A stretch of DNA of 64,000 bases from Flammeovirgaceae bacterium (lineage in GTDB: Bacteria > Bacteroidota > Bacteroidia > Cytophagales > Cyclobacteriaceae), in assembly GCA_016712035.1 (NCBI GenBank), contig JADJRT010000006.1:183070-247069 (forward strand), read 5' to 3'. This document shows positions 34,540 through 44,713 of the stretch, piece by piece. The notes below the pieces were generated by a model. The model worked only from the letters and a program-made list of their open reading frames with translations, made no database searches and was not told where the DNA came from. Positions within the stretch are counted from its first letter, which is position 1. Every line of letters starts with the position of its first letter. Position numbers and translations under genes: made by a program.

Positions 34540-37316
34540 CTATTTTAAATCAGCTACAAAGCGAAATCCAACGGTTGCGTTACCTTCAAACACTTGTGAC
34601 ACCCGCAGCAAAGATTGGCGATAATATAACTCGCGCGGGCCGCCCTGCACATACCACCAACTTGAGGATGGCTTAAAGTAGCTGCCCCCTTTCATGATGA
34701 TGTATCGATAGCTTCCGCTTTCATAAATATCGTTGGTTAACTGCCAAACGCTGCCAACCAGATCGTATAAGCCAAGTGGGTTAACACCTTTCTTGTATTT
34801 GCCCACCGCATATAACTGTCCATCACCCAGATTACAATTACGGGAATCAATTCCTTCAATATTTTTGACGGTTAAGGTTTCCGTTACGTACGTTTCTTTG
34901 CGGGTAACCGGAGTGAGTTGCTTCCATGGCCATTCGTTGGCTTTGGAAGTTTGTGCGGCATATTGCCACTCCAGTTCTGTTGGCAACCGCTTTCCAGTCC
35001 ATGTTGCATAGGCAAGCGCATCTTCGTGCGATACATACGTTACTGGAAAATTCTCTTGTCCTTTCGGGATTTGATAGTGAATCCAATGCTTTAGAAAATT
35101 TGCAGTATCTGTGGGGTGATAGTCCGTACCGTCAAGAAATTTTTTAAAATCAAAATTAGTAACCGGATATTTATTCATCGCGAAGGAATCAAATGAAATA
35201 ACTTCTCCCTCATGATCTTTGGGATAGGGAATAAATTCATCGCCTTGCGTATAACGAATAGTCAACTTACCTGCAGGGATAATGACCATGTTTGATAAAA
35301 TCTTTTTGTTTGGCGTTGTGTGATCTCGCTCAGAAATAAGTCTGGGTGTACCTGGTTTCAAATAAAGAATTTGTTCATCAACCAAATCATCTTCATGAAA
35401 AGCCTGCACCACAATCTTACCTTCATAACGACCCAAGTCTCGCGAAAGCGAAACATTAATTCCACCTGCAGGATCACTTATTTTTAATGGCTCTCTATGA
35501 TACGCAGGATTCCCCTTCCAGATTTTAATGTGGTCCCCCTTATAATTACCTATTAATCGATCACCTTTTATTTGTATCAGAAGTGTGGGATTGAAACTTG
35601 CAACACAAGAAACATTTCCTTCGTTGTTCGTGCCCAAATCCGACTATCAAATCCATCGATATTGCTTACCACATATGTTTTTCCATTTATAGTTTTGGTT
35701 TCCACTTCTTCATGCTTCCAAAGATCAATCAGGCGATTTTTTGAATCCGGAATTTCAAAAAGCATATCATGAAATCCTTCCGTCTTAAGACTGAATATTG
35801 TGTAAAGAGTTCTCTCATTCGCGTGCCACTTATTTACCCATACACTGTCGTGAAGGGTTGGCATTAATGGTTCATAATCGGTCGTAAATGCCTTGTTGTT
35901 TTCCCGGAGTATCTTTGTTGTTCTCCCCAGATATAAGTTTTGCTCATCGTCCCATTCCGGATGTCCCGGTGCAAACTGATTTATTTCTGTTCCGTACCCA
36001 TTAAAAAAAGCGACTGCATATTCGCGTTGAATAGGTTCTTTATAAACTTCGGCCACCCGGAAAATAGCAAAATCGGGTCTGATGAATTTATTAAGATTAA
36101 GCATAGGTGGATAGTACAATGCATTATGAACCCGACCACTGATTATACCCTGCATGTCTTTAGGAACCGCCATACCCTCGCTGTACATAACTACTCCTGG
36201 TTTAACATTATCCGCGGCATCCTGAAGCTCGCGACTGGATTCACCTTTAGTATCAAGCACTACCCCATCAGCCGATGTGCCCGAAAGCAAATCGGTTAAG
36301 CCTTTTATATGGCCTTCGGCACGCGTGCTTTCATCCCATGGATTGTAGGCCACAAATAATTTTGTACCCACATTTCTCAATGCATTGGCCGCTGTTTGCA
36401 AACCGGGAAGACCTCCGGGCAAGTCGCGATACAAATCAAATTGATTGCGTTGGTCTACTCCCAATGTGGGCCACGTGGGCCAAATGCACAACACATCATC
36501 ACCGCCAAATTGCCTCACTCCTTTTTCATAAAAGTTTTTAAATTGAGGGCCGCCCTTTGTATCATCGTAAAAATCCTTATCCCACGCCATCATCAGATGC
36601 ATCACATAGGCTTTTCTTATCCACGCAAGGTCCTCGCGTTTGTATAACGTATCATCAAAATCTTTAACATCATATAAGTAGCGCTTTTGGAAAACCTCCC
36701 GCAGTCCCGCCTGCCAATTGCCAGTAAACAAGTCTCCATAAAAATCATAAGTAACCGAACCACCCGGGGCAAGTATTGTCTCAAATCGTTTTCGGGTTGC
36801 ATGCGCAAGTGACGCAGCATCGCGTCTTACAAGTCCAAACAAATTTACTTTATCATTAATGATTATACTTGAATAACCCAACTCCCAGGCGTTGTCTGGC
36901 ACGATAACATTTATGGGCTTTCGCTCTGGAATAAATAAGTGTGTGCGAGAGAGCCTATGAGTACCTAACCCGGTAATATAGGCCATGGTATTCATGCGTC
37001 CGAAGGGTACTACATTCGAAAGTGTGAGTGTGTCTGATGTAGAGTTCAAAAACTGAATTGTACCATAAACACCGCTTCGGTCGTAAGCCTTCGTTTTGTA
37101 AGAAATTATTAAGGGTGATTGTTGGTCCGAAGAATATTCCTTTTGATTAACCTCAAATGAAATCAAAGGTCTTCCGACAGGATAAATGTTTATGCTATCG
37201 GTAAGAGAGGCTATGCGATTGTTTGATATCTGTAATTGTTTAAGCTGTGCACTTGAATGCCAATGCAAAAGGGAAAGCGCAGCAACCAGCAGCCTAACTT
37301 TCCTATGTTTTATCAT
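34540..37316 (-). CDS. Secreted glycosidase-like barrel fused to an FGE/PvdO-type domain, frameshifted
   Basis: Start at 37316 gives a signal peptide ending near HSSAQ. The N-terminal half looks like a (beta/alpha)8 glycosidase (DVLCIWPTWPTLGVDQRNQF, TKLFVAYNPWDESTRAEGHI, ADGVVLDTKGESSRELQD), family not assigned. The C-terminal half carries a formylglycine-generating-enzyme-like domain: MVIIPAGKLTIRYTQGDEF, MNKYPVTNFDFKKFLDG, TWTGKRLPTELEWQYAAQ, LYDLVGSVWQLTND and GGSYFKPSSSWWYV, but not the catalytic Cys pair near the end (VGFRFVADLK). The two frames join by adding one base at the G3 run 35587-35589 (VSIPTLLIQIKGD), giving one protein of about 925 residues. Confidence 0.65.
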
Positions 37317-37423
37317 AAATAGAATACGTAGCATTGGGGTCGATGGTTTTTCATTCTATAGTTGGGTTAATTTACTTACCCCAAGTTGAAATAAAAAGCT
37401 ATTTTTAAAGTTGAGTTCCGTAC

Positions 37424-37618
37424 ATGACGAAAGGTATCCTTATCCTTATATGCTTATTGCTCTGTTTGGGCTGCAGTTCCTCAGGCACCAAAGTGACAAA
37501 ACCACGCTACCATAAAGTGTGGGCAAGAGGAAACAAATACAGAATTGACATCCCGGTTGGCAACAGGCACATTCAACTGTTTGAGCGCAAACGCACGAAG
37601 ACGGTAAGAATGAAATAG
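37424..37618 (+). CDS. Small lipoprotein, 64 residues
   Basis: Signal and lipobox MTKGILILICLLLCLGCSSS, then a short very basic tail (KPRYHKVWARGNKYRID, ERKRTKTVRMK). No family recognised. It lies alone between the divergent glycosidase-like gene and the convergent TetR gene, and the lipobox supports translation. Possibly envelope-associated. Confidence 0.6.
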   Translation: MTKGILILICLLLCLGCSSSGTKVTKPRYHKVWARGNKYRIDIPVGNRHIQLFERKRTKTVRMK

Positions 37619-37622
37619 TAAG

Positions 37623-37700
37623 AGTCCATAGTCTTTAGTCCATAGTATAAAGCAGTCAAGTAATCAGCCTATTTACTATTTACCCAAAACTCTATGGACT
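37623..37700. repeat. Intergenic AGTCCATAG direct and inverted repeats
   Basis: AGTCCATAG occurs at 37623-37631 and 37637-37645, and its reverse complement CTATGGACT at 37692-37700, between two convergent genes. Arms could fold into a long hairpin. Such AGTCCATAG-rich intergenic elements are common in Bacteroidota genomes (recalled, not checked). Confidence 0.5.
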
Positions 37701-37702
37701 TC

Positions 37703-38332
37703 CTAATTCAACCCCTTCAACACCATCTCTATATTCTTCCGGAAGAAAAATTTTATTGGACTGAGTTGCTGAATATGGGCGGTAACTACCGAACCGTAAA
37801 AGAGTGTGCTGAGCAAATTAGTAAGATCGCGGGTAGACGCTGATTTGGTGATTTCCTTTTTGAAAATTGCATCCAACGCAAACTTCTCAAACATCTGATC
37901 TACCGATTGAATCTCTACGGTATGTATATCTTTAATATCGGGAAACAGAAATTTCTTTTCCTCAACCTTTAAAGGAAATGGCTTGGGGGTTCGTTTAAGA
38001 TCCGTGAGGTAGGCGAACAAACTTAAAATAATACCTGGGTGTGCTTCCCAATCTTCTGCGAGTTTATCAAAAAGATAGGTTATGGCAGTGATTCCTTCTT
38101 TGGGCTTTTCACGGAGTTCTACAGCTCTTTTAAGGCACCATACTCTAAAGTAGTATAATAGAATATCTTCCTTTTGTGGAAAGTATTTAAACAACGTAAC
38201 CTTTGATATTTTTACTTTGGCACAAATCTCCTCAACATATAGATCGTCAAACGATTTCTTGCCGATTAAACGAACTGTGTGATCAAGAACACTTAATTTA
38301 AGGCGTGCGGCTTTTTCTTTTCTCAGACTCAT
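37703..38332 (-). CDS. TetR/AcrR-family transcriptional regulator
   Basis: DNA-binding regulator with an N-terminal helix-turn-helix (FDDLYVEEICAKVKISKVTL then FKYFPQKEDIL). The C-terminal ligand domain has no diagnostic motif. Start at 38332 (MSLRKEKAARL) is preferred; the alternative Met is at 38359. It is divergent from the gamma-glutamyltranspeptidase gene with 56 bases between starts and might control it (inference); no inverted repeat operator is clear in that gap. Confidence 0.85.
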   Translation of the reverse strand: MSLRKEKAARLKLSVLDHTVRLIGKKSFDDLYVEEICAKVKISKVTLFKYFPQKEDILLYYFRVWCLKRAVELREKPKEGITAITYLFDKLAEDWEAHPGIILSLFAYLTDLKRTPKPFPLKVEEKKFLFPDIKDIHTVEIQSVDQMFEKFALDAIFKKEITKSASTRDLTNLLSTLFYGSVVTAHIQQLSPIKFFFRKNIEMVLKGLN

Positions 38333-38388
38333 GGCTTTCTTCGGGCGGAAGTAATACATTTAGGCTCACAAAACCAACCCTATAATCC

Positions 38389-40075
38389 ATGAAGCGCTTC
38401 TTTGTTCTTTTGTTGGCCGTTACCGTCCTCTCATGTCAAACTTCTAAGAAAGAAAAAGTCTTAGGCTTATTGGCAGATTCGGCCATGGTTGTTTCTGCTC
38501 ATCCGCTTGCCTCTCAGGTTGGCGTAGAGATAATGAAAAAAGGTGGTAACGCTGTAGATGCCTCGATTGCTACTCAATTTGCTTTGGCCGTTGTATTTCC
38601 CGCAGCTGGAAATATTGGCGGTGGTGGATTTATGGTGGTTCGATTAGCGGATGGTACATCGGCCACACTTGATTTTCGTGAGAAGGCTCCAGGGTTGGCA
38701 ACTACTAATATGTATTTAGATGGCGATGGAAATGTGATCCCTGACTTAAGTACACAAGGACACCTTGCCTCGGGTGTTCCCGGATCGGTGGATGGCATGG
38801 TGGAGGCTCATAAAAAATTTGGAACCCTACCTTGGAAAGATTTGGTGCAACCTGCGATTGATTTAGCCCTCAATGGATTTATACTATCTGAGCGCGAAGC
38901 TACCTGGTTTAACGAAATGAAGGAAGATCTTATAAAATATAATACAGTTCAACCAGATTTTCTTTTGAAAGACAATTGGAAAACGGGTGACTCAATTAAA
39001 TGGATTGAATTGGGCCATACGCTTGAGCGGATTCGCGATGAAGGTCGAGCTGGATTTTATGAAGGTAAAACTGCACAAGATATAGTTGCTGAAATGACGC
39101 GTGGTAAAGGACTAATTACGCTTGAAGATTTAAAGAATTACTCCTCTGCGTGGCGCGATCCCATTGTAGCAAATTATAAAGAATATAAGGTAATCTCCAT
39201 GCCGCCCTCCTCGAGCGGTGGTGTATGTCTCATACAACTTTTAAAGTCGGTTGAACCCTACCCCATAAAAGCCTGGGGCCTTAATTCACCAGAAACTATT
39301 CATTTAATGACTGAGGCGGAACGCAGAGTGTATGCGGATCGCTCTATTTATCTTGGGGATCCCGATTTTTACAAGGTTCCCTTAAAACAAATGATTGACG
39401 ATCAATATAATGATGAACGAATGAGTTCCTATAATCCGGATATGGCAACACCCAGTACAGAAATAAAAGAAGGTAAAATTTCGGGCTATGAGTCGGAAGA
39501 GACTACGCACTTTTCAATTGTCGATTCAAAAGGAAATGCGGTAGCCATAACTACTACCATCAATGGTTGGTTTGGTTCGCATGTGGTGGTACCAGGTTCT
39601 GGTTTTTTCTTAACAACGAAATGGATGACTTCAGTTCAAAGCCGGGTGTACCGAACATGTTTGGCGTGATTGGTGCCGAGGCAAATAAAATTGAACCCAA
39701 CAAACGCATGCTTAGCGCGATGACGCCTACGATAGTTGAAAAAGATGGAAAGCTATTTATGGTGGTGGGTACACCGGGTGGATCCACGATTATCACCTCT
39801 GTTTTTCAAGTAATTCTAAATGTTGCCGATCATGGTATGGGAATGCAGGAAGCCGTAAATGCAAGACGTATTCATAGCCAATGGCTGCCTGATGTAATTA
39901 TTCCGGAAAGCGGATCACTCACTGCAAAAGATAGTTTGAAGTTGGTTAATCTGGGCCATAAGATTACTCCCGCGGATCGATTGGCCGTGTTGATGCCATC
40001 TTGGTGTTGCCTAATGGTAAATTAGAAGGTGGTGCTGATAATACCCGCGGGGATGATAAGGCGGTGGGGTATTAA
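38389..40075 (+). CDS. ggt: Gamma-glutamyltranspeptidase, lipoprotein, two frameshifts
   Basis: Ntn-hydrolase that transfers the gamma-glutamyl group of glutathione in the periplasm. Lipobox LSCQT at the start; GGNAVDASIATQFALAV near the N-terminus; catalytic Thr in EETTHFSIVD; small-subunit FFLNNEMDDFSSKPGVPNMF after repair; PTIVEKDGKLFMVVGTPGGS. Adding an A at 39612-39613 joins the first frames, and one base near 39979-39982 restores ADRIGRVDAILVLPNGKLEG and ends the gene at 40073-40075. Both repairs recover conserved family sequence. Confidence 0.9.
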
Positions 40076-40078
40076 GGT

Positions 40079-40129
40079 ATTAGCCACAGATTCATTGAAT
40101 TTTAATCAGTGAATCTGTCTGTGGCTAAT
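40079..40129. terminator. Imperfect bidirectional terminator hairpin
   Basis: ATTAGCCACAGATTCA (40079-40094) pairs with TGAATCTGTCTGTGGCTAAT (40110-40129) with a four-base bulge, between the convergent ggt and M19 dipeptidase genes. Confidence 0.55.
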
Positions 40130-40132
40130 GAA

Positions 40133-41443
40133 TTACATCTGCTCGCCTGCCTGAATCTTCTTCGCTACTGCCTGTACCTCATCTAATACCCGAAGCAAGT
40201 TACCACTCCAAAGTTTTCCAATTTGTTCTTCGGTGTAACCCCGCTTAACAAGTTCGAGTGTTACATTAAAAGTTTCGGATGCATCGTTCCAGCCATGCAC
40301 ACCACCACCACCATCGAAATCGGAACTAATACCCACGTGTTCTAATCCAATTTTCTTTACTAAGTAATCGATATGATCAATAAAATCGGCCACATCCACA
40401 GGGGGAGCAATGGGGTTTACTTCTTTTTCAATTCTATCTTTTGCTTTATCTCGAATTGCCAGATACCCTTTGAAATAAGTTTCTCTTGCCTCATCAGTAA
40501 GTTCGCGCATAGCCGATCGTTCCAACATTTCAAAGCCTTCTGCTTTTGCAACTTCTGCGATAATAGCTTCCGCTTTCTCATTGTTAGCTTTATTCTTTTC
40601 GGTATTTACATAGCTTTTAAAGGCCACGGCTTGTACAACCCCGCCCTTTTCTTTCAGCATCATCAATTGTTCATCATCCAAATTTCTGCTAACATCATTT
40701 AATGCACGAGCTGATGAGTGAGATGCAATGATTGGCGCTTTCGATAGGCGCATCATTTCCATGTTTGCGACCTTCGAAGGATGCGAGAGGTCAACCATAA
40801 TTCCCCATTTGTTCATCTCTTTGATTACTTCCCGTCCCATGTCGCTCAACCCATTGTGCAGCCACACGCCATCACTTTCACCCGTGTTTGAATCGGCCAG
40901 CTGACTGTGTCCGTTATGTGCCAACGACATATAACGAGCACCTCTTTCCTGAAACTCTTTTACCCGGTTAATATCCAATCCAACAGGGTAACCGTTCTCC
41001 ACACCAATCATCGCAATCTTTTTACCCGTTGCGGCAATTCGTCTCACATCATCAGAAGTAAGCGCGAGTTCAATTTTATCTGGCGCTATCTCCTCGCAAA
41101 GTCTGTGAATAGCCTTGAATTTATCATCTGCGTTGGCATAAGCCTTCTCATATCCTTCTTTCGTTAACTCACCTTGTCCGGTGTAAACAACAAACCACGC
41201 TACATCAAGGCCACCTTCTATCATTTTAGGAAGGTTTACCTGAGAAGAAAGGCGCTGGGTGTAATTTGTTTCTTCGGTGAAGTTGGTTGTATTGATATCA
41301 TCATGGGTATCCAGTGTTATCACACGTTCGTGAATACCTTTTGCTTTCTCGATCAGTTCTGTTTCGGAAAGTTCAGCAGCTTCTTTGGGTTGGCCGCAAG
41401 CCACAGCCAATAATGCTAAAGTCAAATAAATGTATTGTTTCAT
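40133..41443 (-). CDS. Membrane dipeptidase (M19), lipoprotein
   Basis: Zinc dipeptidase of the renal dipeptidase family, 436 residues, lipobox LLAVACGQ. Metal ligands: His and Asp in LDTHDDIN, Glu in MIGVENGYPVG, His in MVDLSHPSK and in IIASHSSARAL, and Asp in GISSDFDGGGG. Cleaves dipeptides, commonly with D- or dehydro residues. Convergent with ggt, so glutathione or dipeptide degradation may be linked (inference). Frame intact. Confidence 0.93.
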   Translation of the reverse strand: MKQYIYLTLALLAVACGQPKEAAELSETELIEKAKGIHERVITLDTHDDINTTNFTEETNYTQRLSSQVNLPKMIEGGLDVAWFVVYTGQGELTKEGYEKAYANADDKFKAIHRLCEEIAPDKIELALTSDDVRRIAATGKKIAMIGVENGYPVGLDINRVKEFQERGARYMSLAHNGHSQLADSNTGESDGVWLHNGLSDMGREVIKEMNKWGIMVDLSHPSKVANMEMMRLSKAPIIASHSSARALNDVSRNLDDEQLMMLKEKGGVVQAVAFKSYVNTEKNKANNEKAEAIIAEVAKAEGFEMLERSAMRELTDEARETYFKGYLAIRDKAKDRIEKEVNPIAPPVDVADFIDHIDYLVKKIGLEHVGISSDFDGGGGVHGWNDASETFNVTLELVKRGYTEEQIGKLWSGNLLRVLDEVQAVAKKIQAGEQM

Positions 41444-41564
41444 AGTTTTAGGTTTCTAAAAATCGAAGGTACGTGTATGCTTTATTGGTTCCGGTTAGAA
41501 TTATGTGAGTGGTTATATTCTAAATAAACATCGAAGTCTCGGCAGAGTTAGCCTTACCAAAGCA

Positions 41565-43109
41565 TCAATTCTTTAAAATCCTAAACTCCACTCGCCTGTT
41601 CAGCCTACGGGCTTCTTCCGAATCATTAGTAGCAATCGGCTTTGAACCACCATAACCTTTGCCTTTTATCCGTCTCTGATTAATTCCCTTTGACACCAGA
41701 TAACTTTTTATTTTATCTACCCGCTGCTGTGAAAGTTCTAGGTTCTTTTTCGCATCGCCCCGATTGTCAGTATGACCCTCCAGGTTAATCACTACTGAAG
41801 AATTCGAATTTAGAAAGTCAACCACTACGTTCAATTCTTCAAAAGATTCTTCTAACAGGTTTGTTTTACCTTGTTCAAAAAGAACACTTTTCAAATTGAC
41901 TACAGTTCCTACTTCTACTGGTTGAAGTTTAAAATTCATTTCGAGGGTATTCATTTCAAACGTATGGATATCCAATCTTTCTGAAATGTTTACGAAAGCT
42001 TTTGCATCCACCTCAATAGAATAAATCTTGGTTGATGGGACAATGAGTGTATAACTGCCATCTCGACTGCTGCTAGTCGAATACAAGGAATCTGCCTTAA
42101 ACGTAATTCTTGCTGATACAGCTTCCCCTGTTTTAGAATTAGTAACCCGGCCAGCAATTTTTACTTTACGATCCGACAGATCATAACTGTCTCGTTTTAC
42201 TTCTACAATTTTTAAAACAGTATCCACAGGCAGTGTTGCGGAAAGACTGTCGTTGATTATACGAATGTCTCCGTATCCATCACTATTCTGCGTAGACGTA
42301 TAAAGTGCTAATTTTTGGATGTCGTATCTACGAAAAAATAATTCGCGCCCTTCTGAGTTAACCAAAGGTCCCAGGTTGACTGGAGTTGACCACTTGGTCC
42401 AGCTGTCATCTAAACGAACTGAAACATAAATGTCGAAGCTACCCAAGCCACCGCGCCTTCCATTCGATGCAAAATAAAGCTGCCGTCCATCAGCCGATAA
42501 GGTGGGATTGCTTTCCTGAAAATTTGTATTAATGCTACTTCCTAAATTAATTGGCTCCGTCCATCGGCTTGACCGCTTGAAGGTAACATAGATATCTTCC
42601 GCGCCAAGCGTATTGTATGACTCCGCAGCAAATACAAAAAATTCAGGATTCCATTGGCCACTTAAAAAAGAAGATCGATTCATAAAATAAGGAATAGCAA
42701 TATTTTGTGGGGTCGACCAACCGCTTCCTGTTTGCCGTGAAACAGAAATTCCTTGCGTCTTCAGCGGTTCATCATTATTCGAATAATGGCTCAATAAGTA
42801 TAATTCTGTTCCGTCTATACTTATGCCAGCCACGCCATTGTAATCGCGATTATTAAGTACGGAACCTGCGTGCACCGGAGCCGACCACCTCACCCATCCA
42901 AATGGATATCCAGATATCACCCGGATCTTTTTTTCCGCCAACATTTTGCGGGTGGTTGGCAATAGTGAAGTAGAGTGTTTTACTATCGGGGCTTAATACC
43001 GGATTCTGCTCATCATACGGAGAATTTAAGAGCGCTAACGGATCCCCGATTGAGCAAGCGATGTTATGAATAATGAAAGAAATAAAATAAATGAGGAATA
43101 AAATGTCAT
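41565..43109 (-). CDS. OmpA-family protein with PD40-type beta-propeller repeats, at least two frameshifts
   Basis: Outer-membrane-anchored protein: signal peptide (FILFLSLFITSLAQ) at 43109, PD40/WD40-like repeats (LSPDSKTLYFT, ISIDGTELYLLS, LSADGRQLYFASNGRRGGLG), a carboxypeptidase-regulatory-like domain (KIAGRVTNSKTGEAVSARIT) and a C-terminal OmpA domain that should bind peptidoglycan (VVINLEGHTDNRGDAKKNLE, RRIKGKGYGGSKPIAT). Breaks lie at the C4 run 43044-43047 and near 42885-42900; the intact-looking frame begins only at about 42962. The protein is a typical Bacteroidota Pal-like surface protein. Confidence 0.85.
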
Positions 43110-43151
43110 ATCAGAGGAAAATCTTTAACTTAAAAAAGACGTAAGCCATAT

Positions 43152-43742
43152 TTATACTTTGCTTATCCATTCATTGTCCTTAAGATAAAACCGCCACGGA
43201 AGTTTTGCATCCGGTCCAGCATAATCGATACCTATTCGGGCAGATGTAACTATTTGCTTGTTGTTTACCTTCATACCTTCTTCAATACAAACTTCGGAAG
43301 TTATCAGATCCTTTCCATTGAATGTTCTGTCAATACCCATTGCCTTCGTTAATTTACCGGGACCCGATGTAATACGTTTAATTGAACTCGTATTCATCCG
43401 GTGAGTCATCCATGCAAATCCCTCGACAGGTTGTAAGGCTCTTAGTAAGACTGCTTCTGCTTTACCCGAGCCGTTAGTAACTACATTGAATAGATGATGA
43501 ATTCCATAACATAGATAGACATAAGCGAGCCCTCCCTTTTCAAACATAATCTGATTTCGTGCTGTCATTTTGTTGTTATAAGCATGGCAACCTCGTTCTT
43601 TATAAGAATAAGCTTCTGTCTCAACAATAATGCCACGTGATTTCTTTCCTTGTATATTGGTTACCAGCACTTTGCCAAGCAGGTTTTTCGCTATTCGAGT
43701 CACATTTTTATCCCAATAAAACGTCTGTGGAAGCACTTTCAT
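43152..43742 (-). CDS. DNA-3-methyladenine (alkyladenine) glycosylase, AAG/Mpg type
   Basis: Removes alkylated bases from DNA to start base-excision repair. Motifs of the AAG family are seen: LLGKVLVTNIQGKKSRGIIV, ETEAYSYKERGCHAYN, GGLAYVYLCYGIHHLFNVV, LLRALQP and SGPGKLTKAMGID. At 196 residues it has family length. It lies 42 bases upstream of the OmpA-family gene on the same strand and is divergent from the DUF2911 gene. Confidence 0.93.
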   Translation of the reverse strand: MKVLPQTFYWDKNVTRIAKNLLGKVLVTNIQGKKSRGIIVETEAYSYKERGCHAYNNKMTARNQIMFEKGGLAYVYLCYGIHHLFNVVTNGSGKAEAVLLRALQPVEGFAWMTHRMNTSSIKRITSGPGKLTKAMGIDRTFNGKDLITSEVCIEEGMKVNNKQIVTSARIGIDYAGPDAKLPWRFYLKDNEWISKV

Positions 43743-43817
43743 CTATCTAAAGGACGAATAGGTTTTATAAGGAAAAAATTGGTTCTATTTTTACGGCCTA
43801 AATATAAATACAAACAA

Positions 43818-44660
43818 ATGAAGAACACATTATTAATCATCTTATTGGCCGTTGGCCTGGTAGCTAATGCCCAGGTACAAACCCCACAGCCTAGTCCCTC
43901 TGCATCCGTATCTACCGTAGTGGGTTTAACCGATGTGAAAATTGATTATTCACGGCCAAGCGCAAAAGGCAGAAAGATTTTTGGCGATGGTGCTGCTTTA
44001 ATCCCCAATGGCGCTATCTGGAGAACTGGTGCTAATTCCGGTACAAAGATCACCTTTGGTGATGATGTAAAAGTAGAAGGTATCGCAGTACCAAAAGGTG
44101 AGTATTTGCTTTTCAGCTGGCCTGGTGCTTCTGAATGGACTGTATCATTATACAAGGACATTAGCCTTGGTGGAAACACAGGTGGATATGATAAGGCTAA
44201 AGAGGCTGCTAATTTTAAAGTGAAGTCCGAAAAGTTAACAGAGAAAGTTGAAACCTTAACTATTGGAATTGGCGACATCGCTGCAGACAGTAAAACCGCT
44301 AAAGTTCAAATTGCCTGGGAAAATACTTCCGTGAAATTTACGATTGCCGTTGATTACGATGCTAAAGTAATGAAGTCTATTGAGGCGTCTACAAAAGTAA
44401 ACCCGAACAACTATTTAGGTGCAGCGGTTTATTATTTGGAAAATGGAAAGGACCTTAAGCAGGCACTTGAATGGGCTAACAAAGCTGTTGAAGCAAACCC
44501 TGCATTTTGGGTATTGTATCAGAAGGCGAGAATTCAAAAAGAATTGGGTGATAAGACCGGTGCATTAGCCACTTCGAAGGCTTCTTGGGAAGCTGCTAAG
44601 GCTGCTAACAATCGCGACTATCAAATGATGAACGAAGAGCTTCAAAAAGGTTTGAAGTAA
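43818..44660 (+). CDS. DUF2911 domain protein, secreted, with TPR-like C-terminus
   Basis: Secreted protein of about 280 residues. The Met at 43818 starts a signal peptide ending near VANAQ; the upstream frame from 43650 is antisense to the glycosylase gene. DUF2911 signature: VGLTDVKIDYSRPSAKGRKI, then WRTGANSGTKITFGDDVKV and GEYLLFSWPGASEWTVSLYK. The last 60 residues look like a TPR pair (ALEWANKAVEANPAFWVLYQ). Function unknown. It is followed by a strong hairpin. Confidence 0.88.
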   Translation: MKNTLLIILLAVGLVANAQVQTPQPSPSASVSTVVGLTDVKIDYSRPSAKGRKIFGDGAALIPNGAIWRTGANSGTKITFGDDVKVEGIAVPKGEYLLFSWPGASEWTVSLYKDISLGGNTGGYDKAKEAANFKVKSEKLTEKVETLTIGIGDIAADSKTAKVQIAWENTSVKFTIAVDYDAKVMKSIEASTKVNPNNYLGAAVYYLENGKDLKQALEWANKAVEANPAFWVLYQKARIQKELGDKTGALATSKASWEAAKAANNRDYQMMNEELQKGLK

Positions 44661-44682
44661 TTCTTCACTATTCAAAAAATTC

Positions 44683-44713
44683 AGCATCCCGATTTATCGG
44701 GATGCTTTTTTTA
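44683..44713 (+). terminator. Terminator hairpin after the DUF2911 gene
   Basis: Arms AGCATCCCGA and TCGGGATGCT around TTTA, followed by a T-run. The stop codon of the convergent symporter gene lies inside the hairpin. Confidence 0.85.

Noticed and set aside
43650..43817. Extended N-terminus for the DUF2911 protein
   Set aside because: This stretch overlaps the DNA glycosylase on the other strand and precedes a clear signal peptide starting at 43818.
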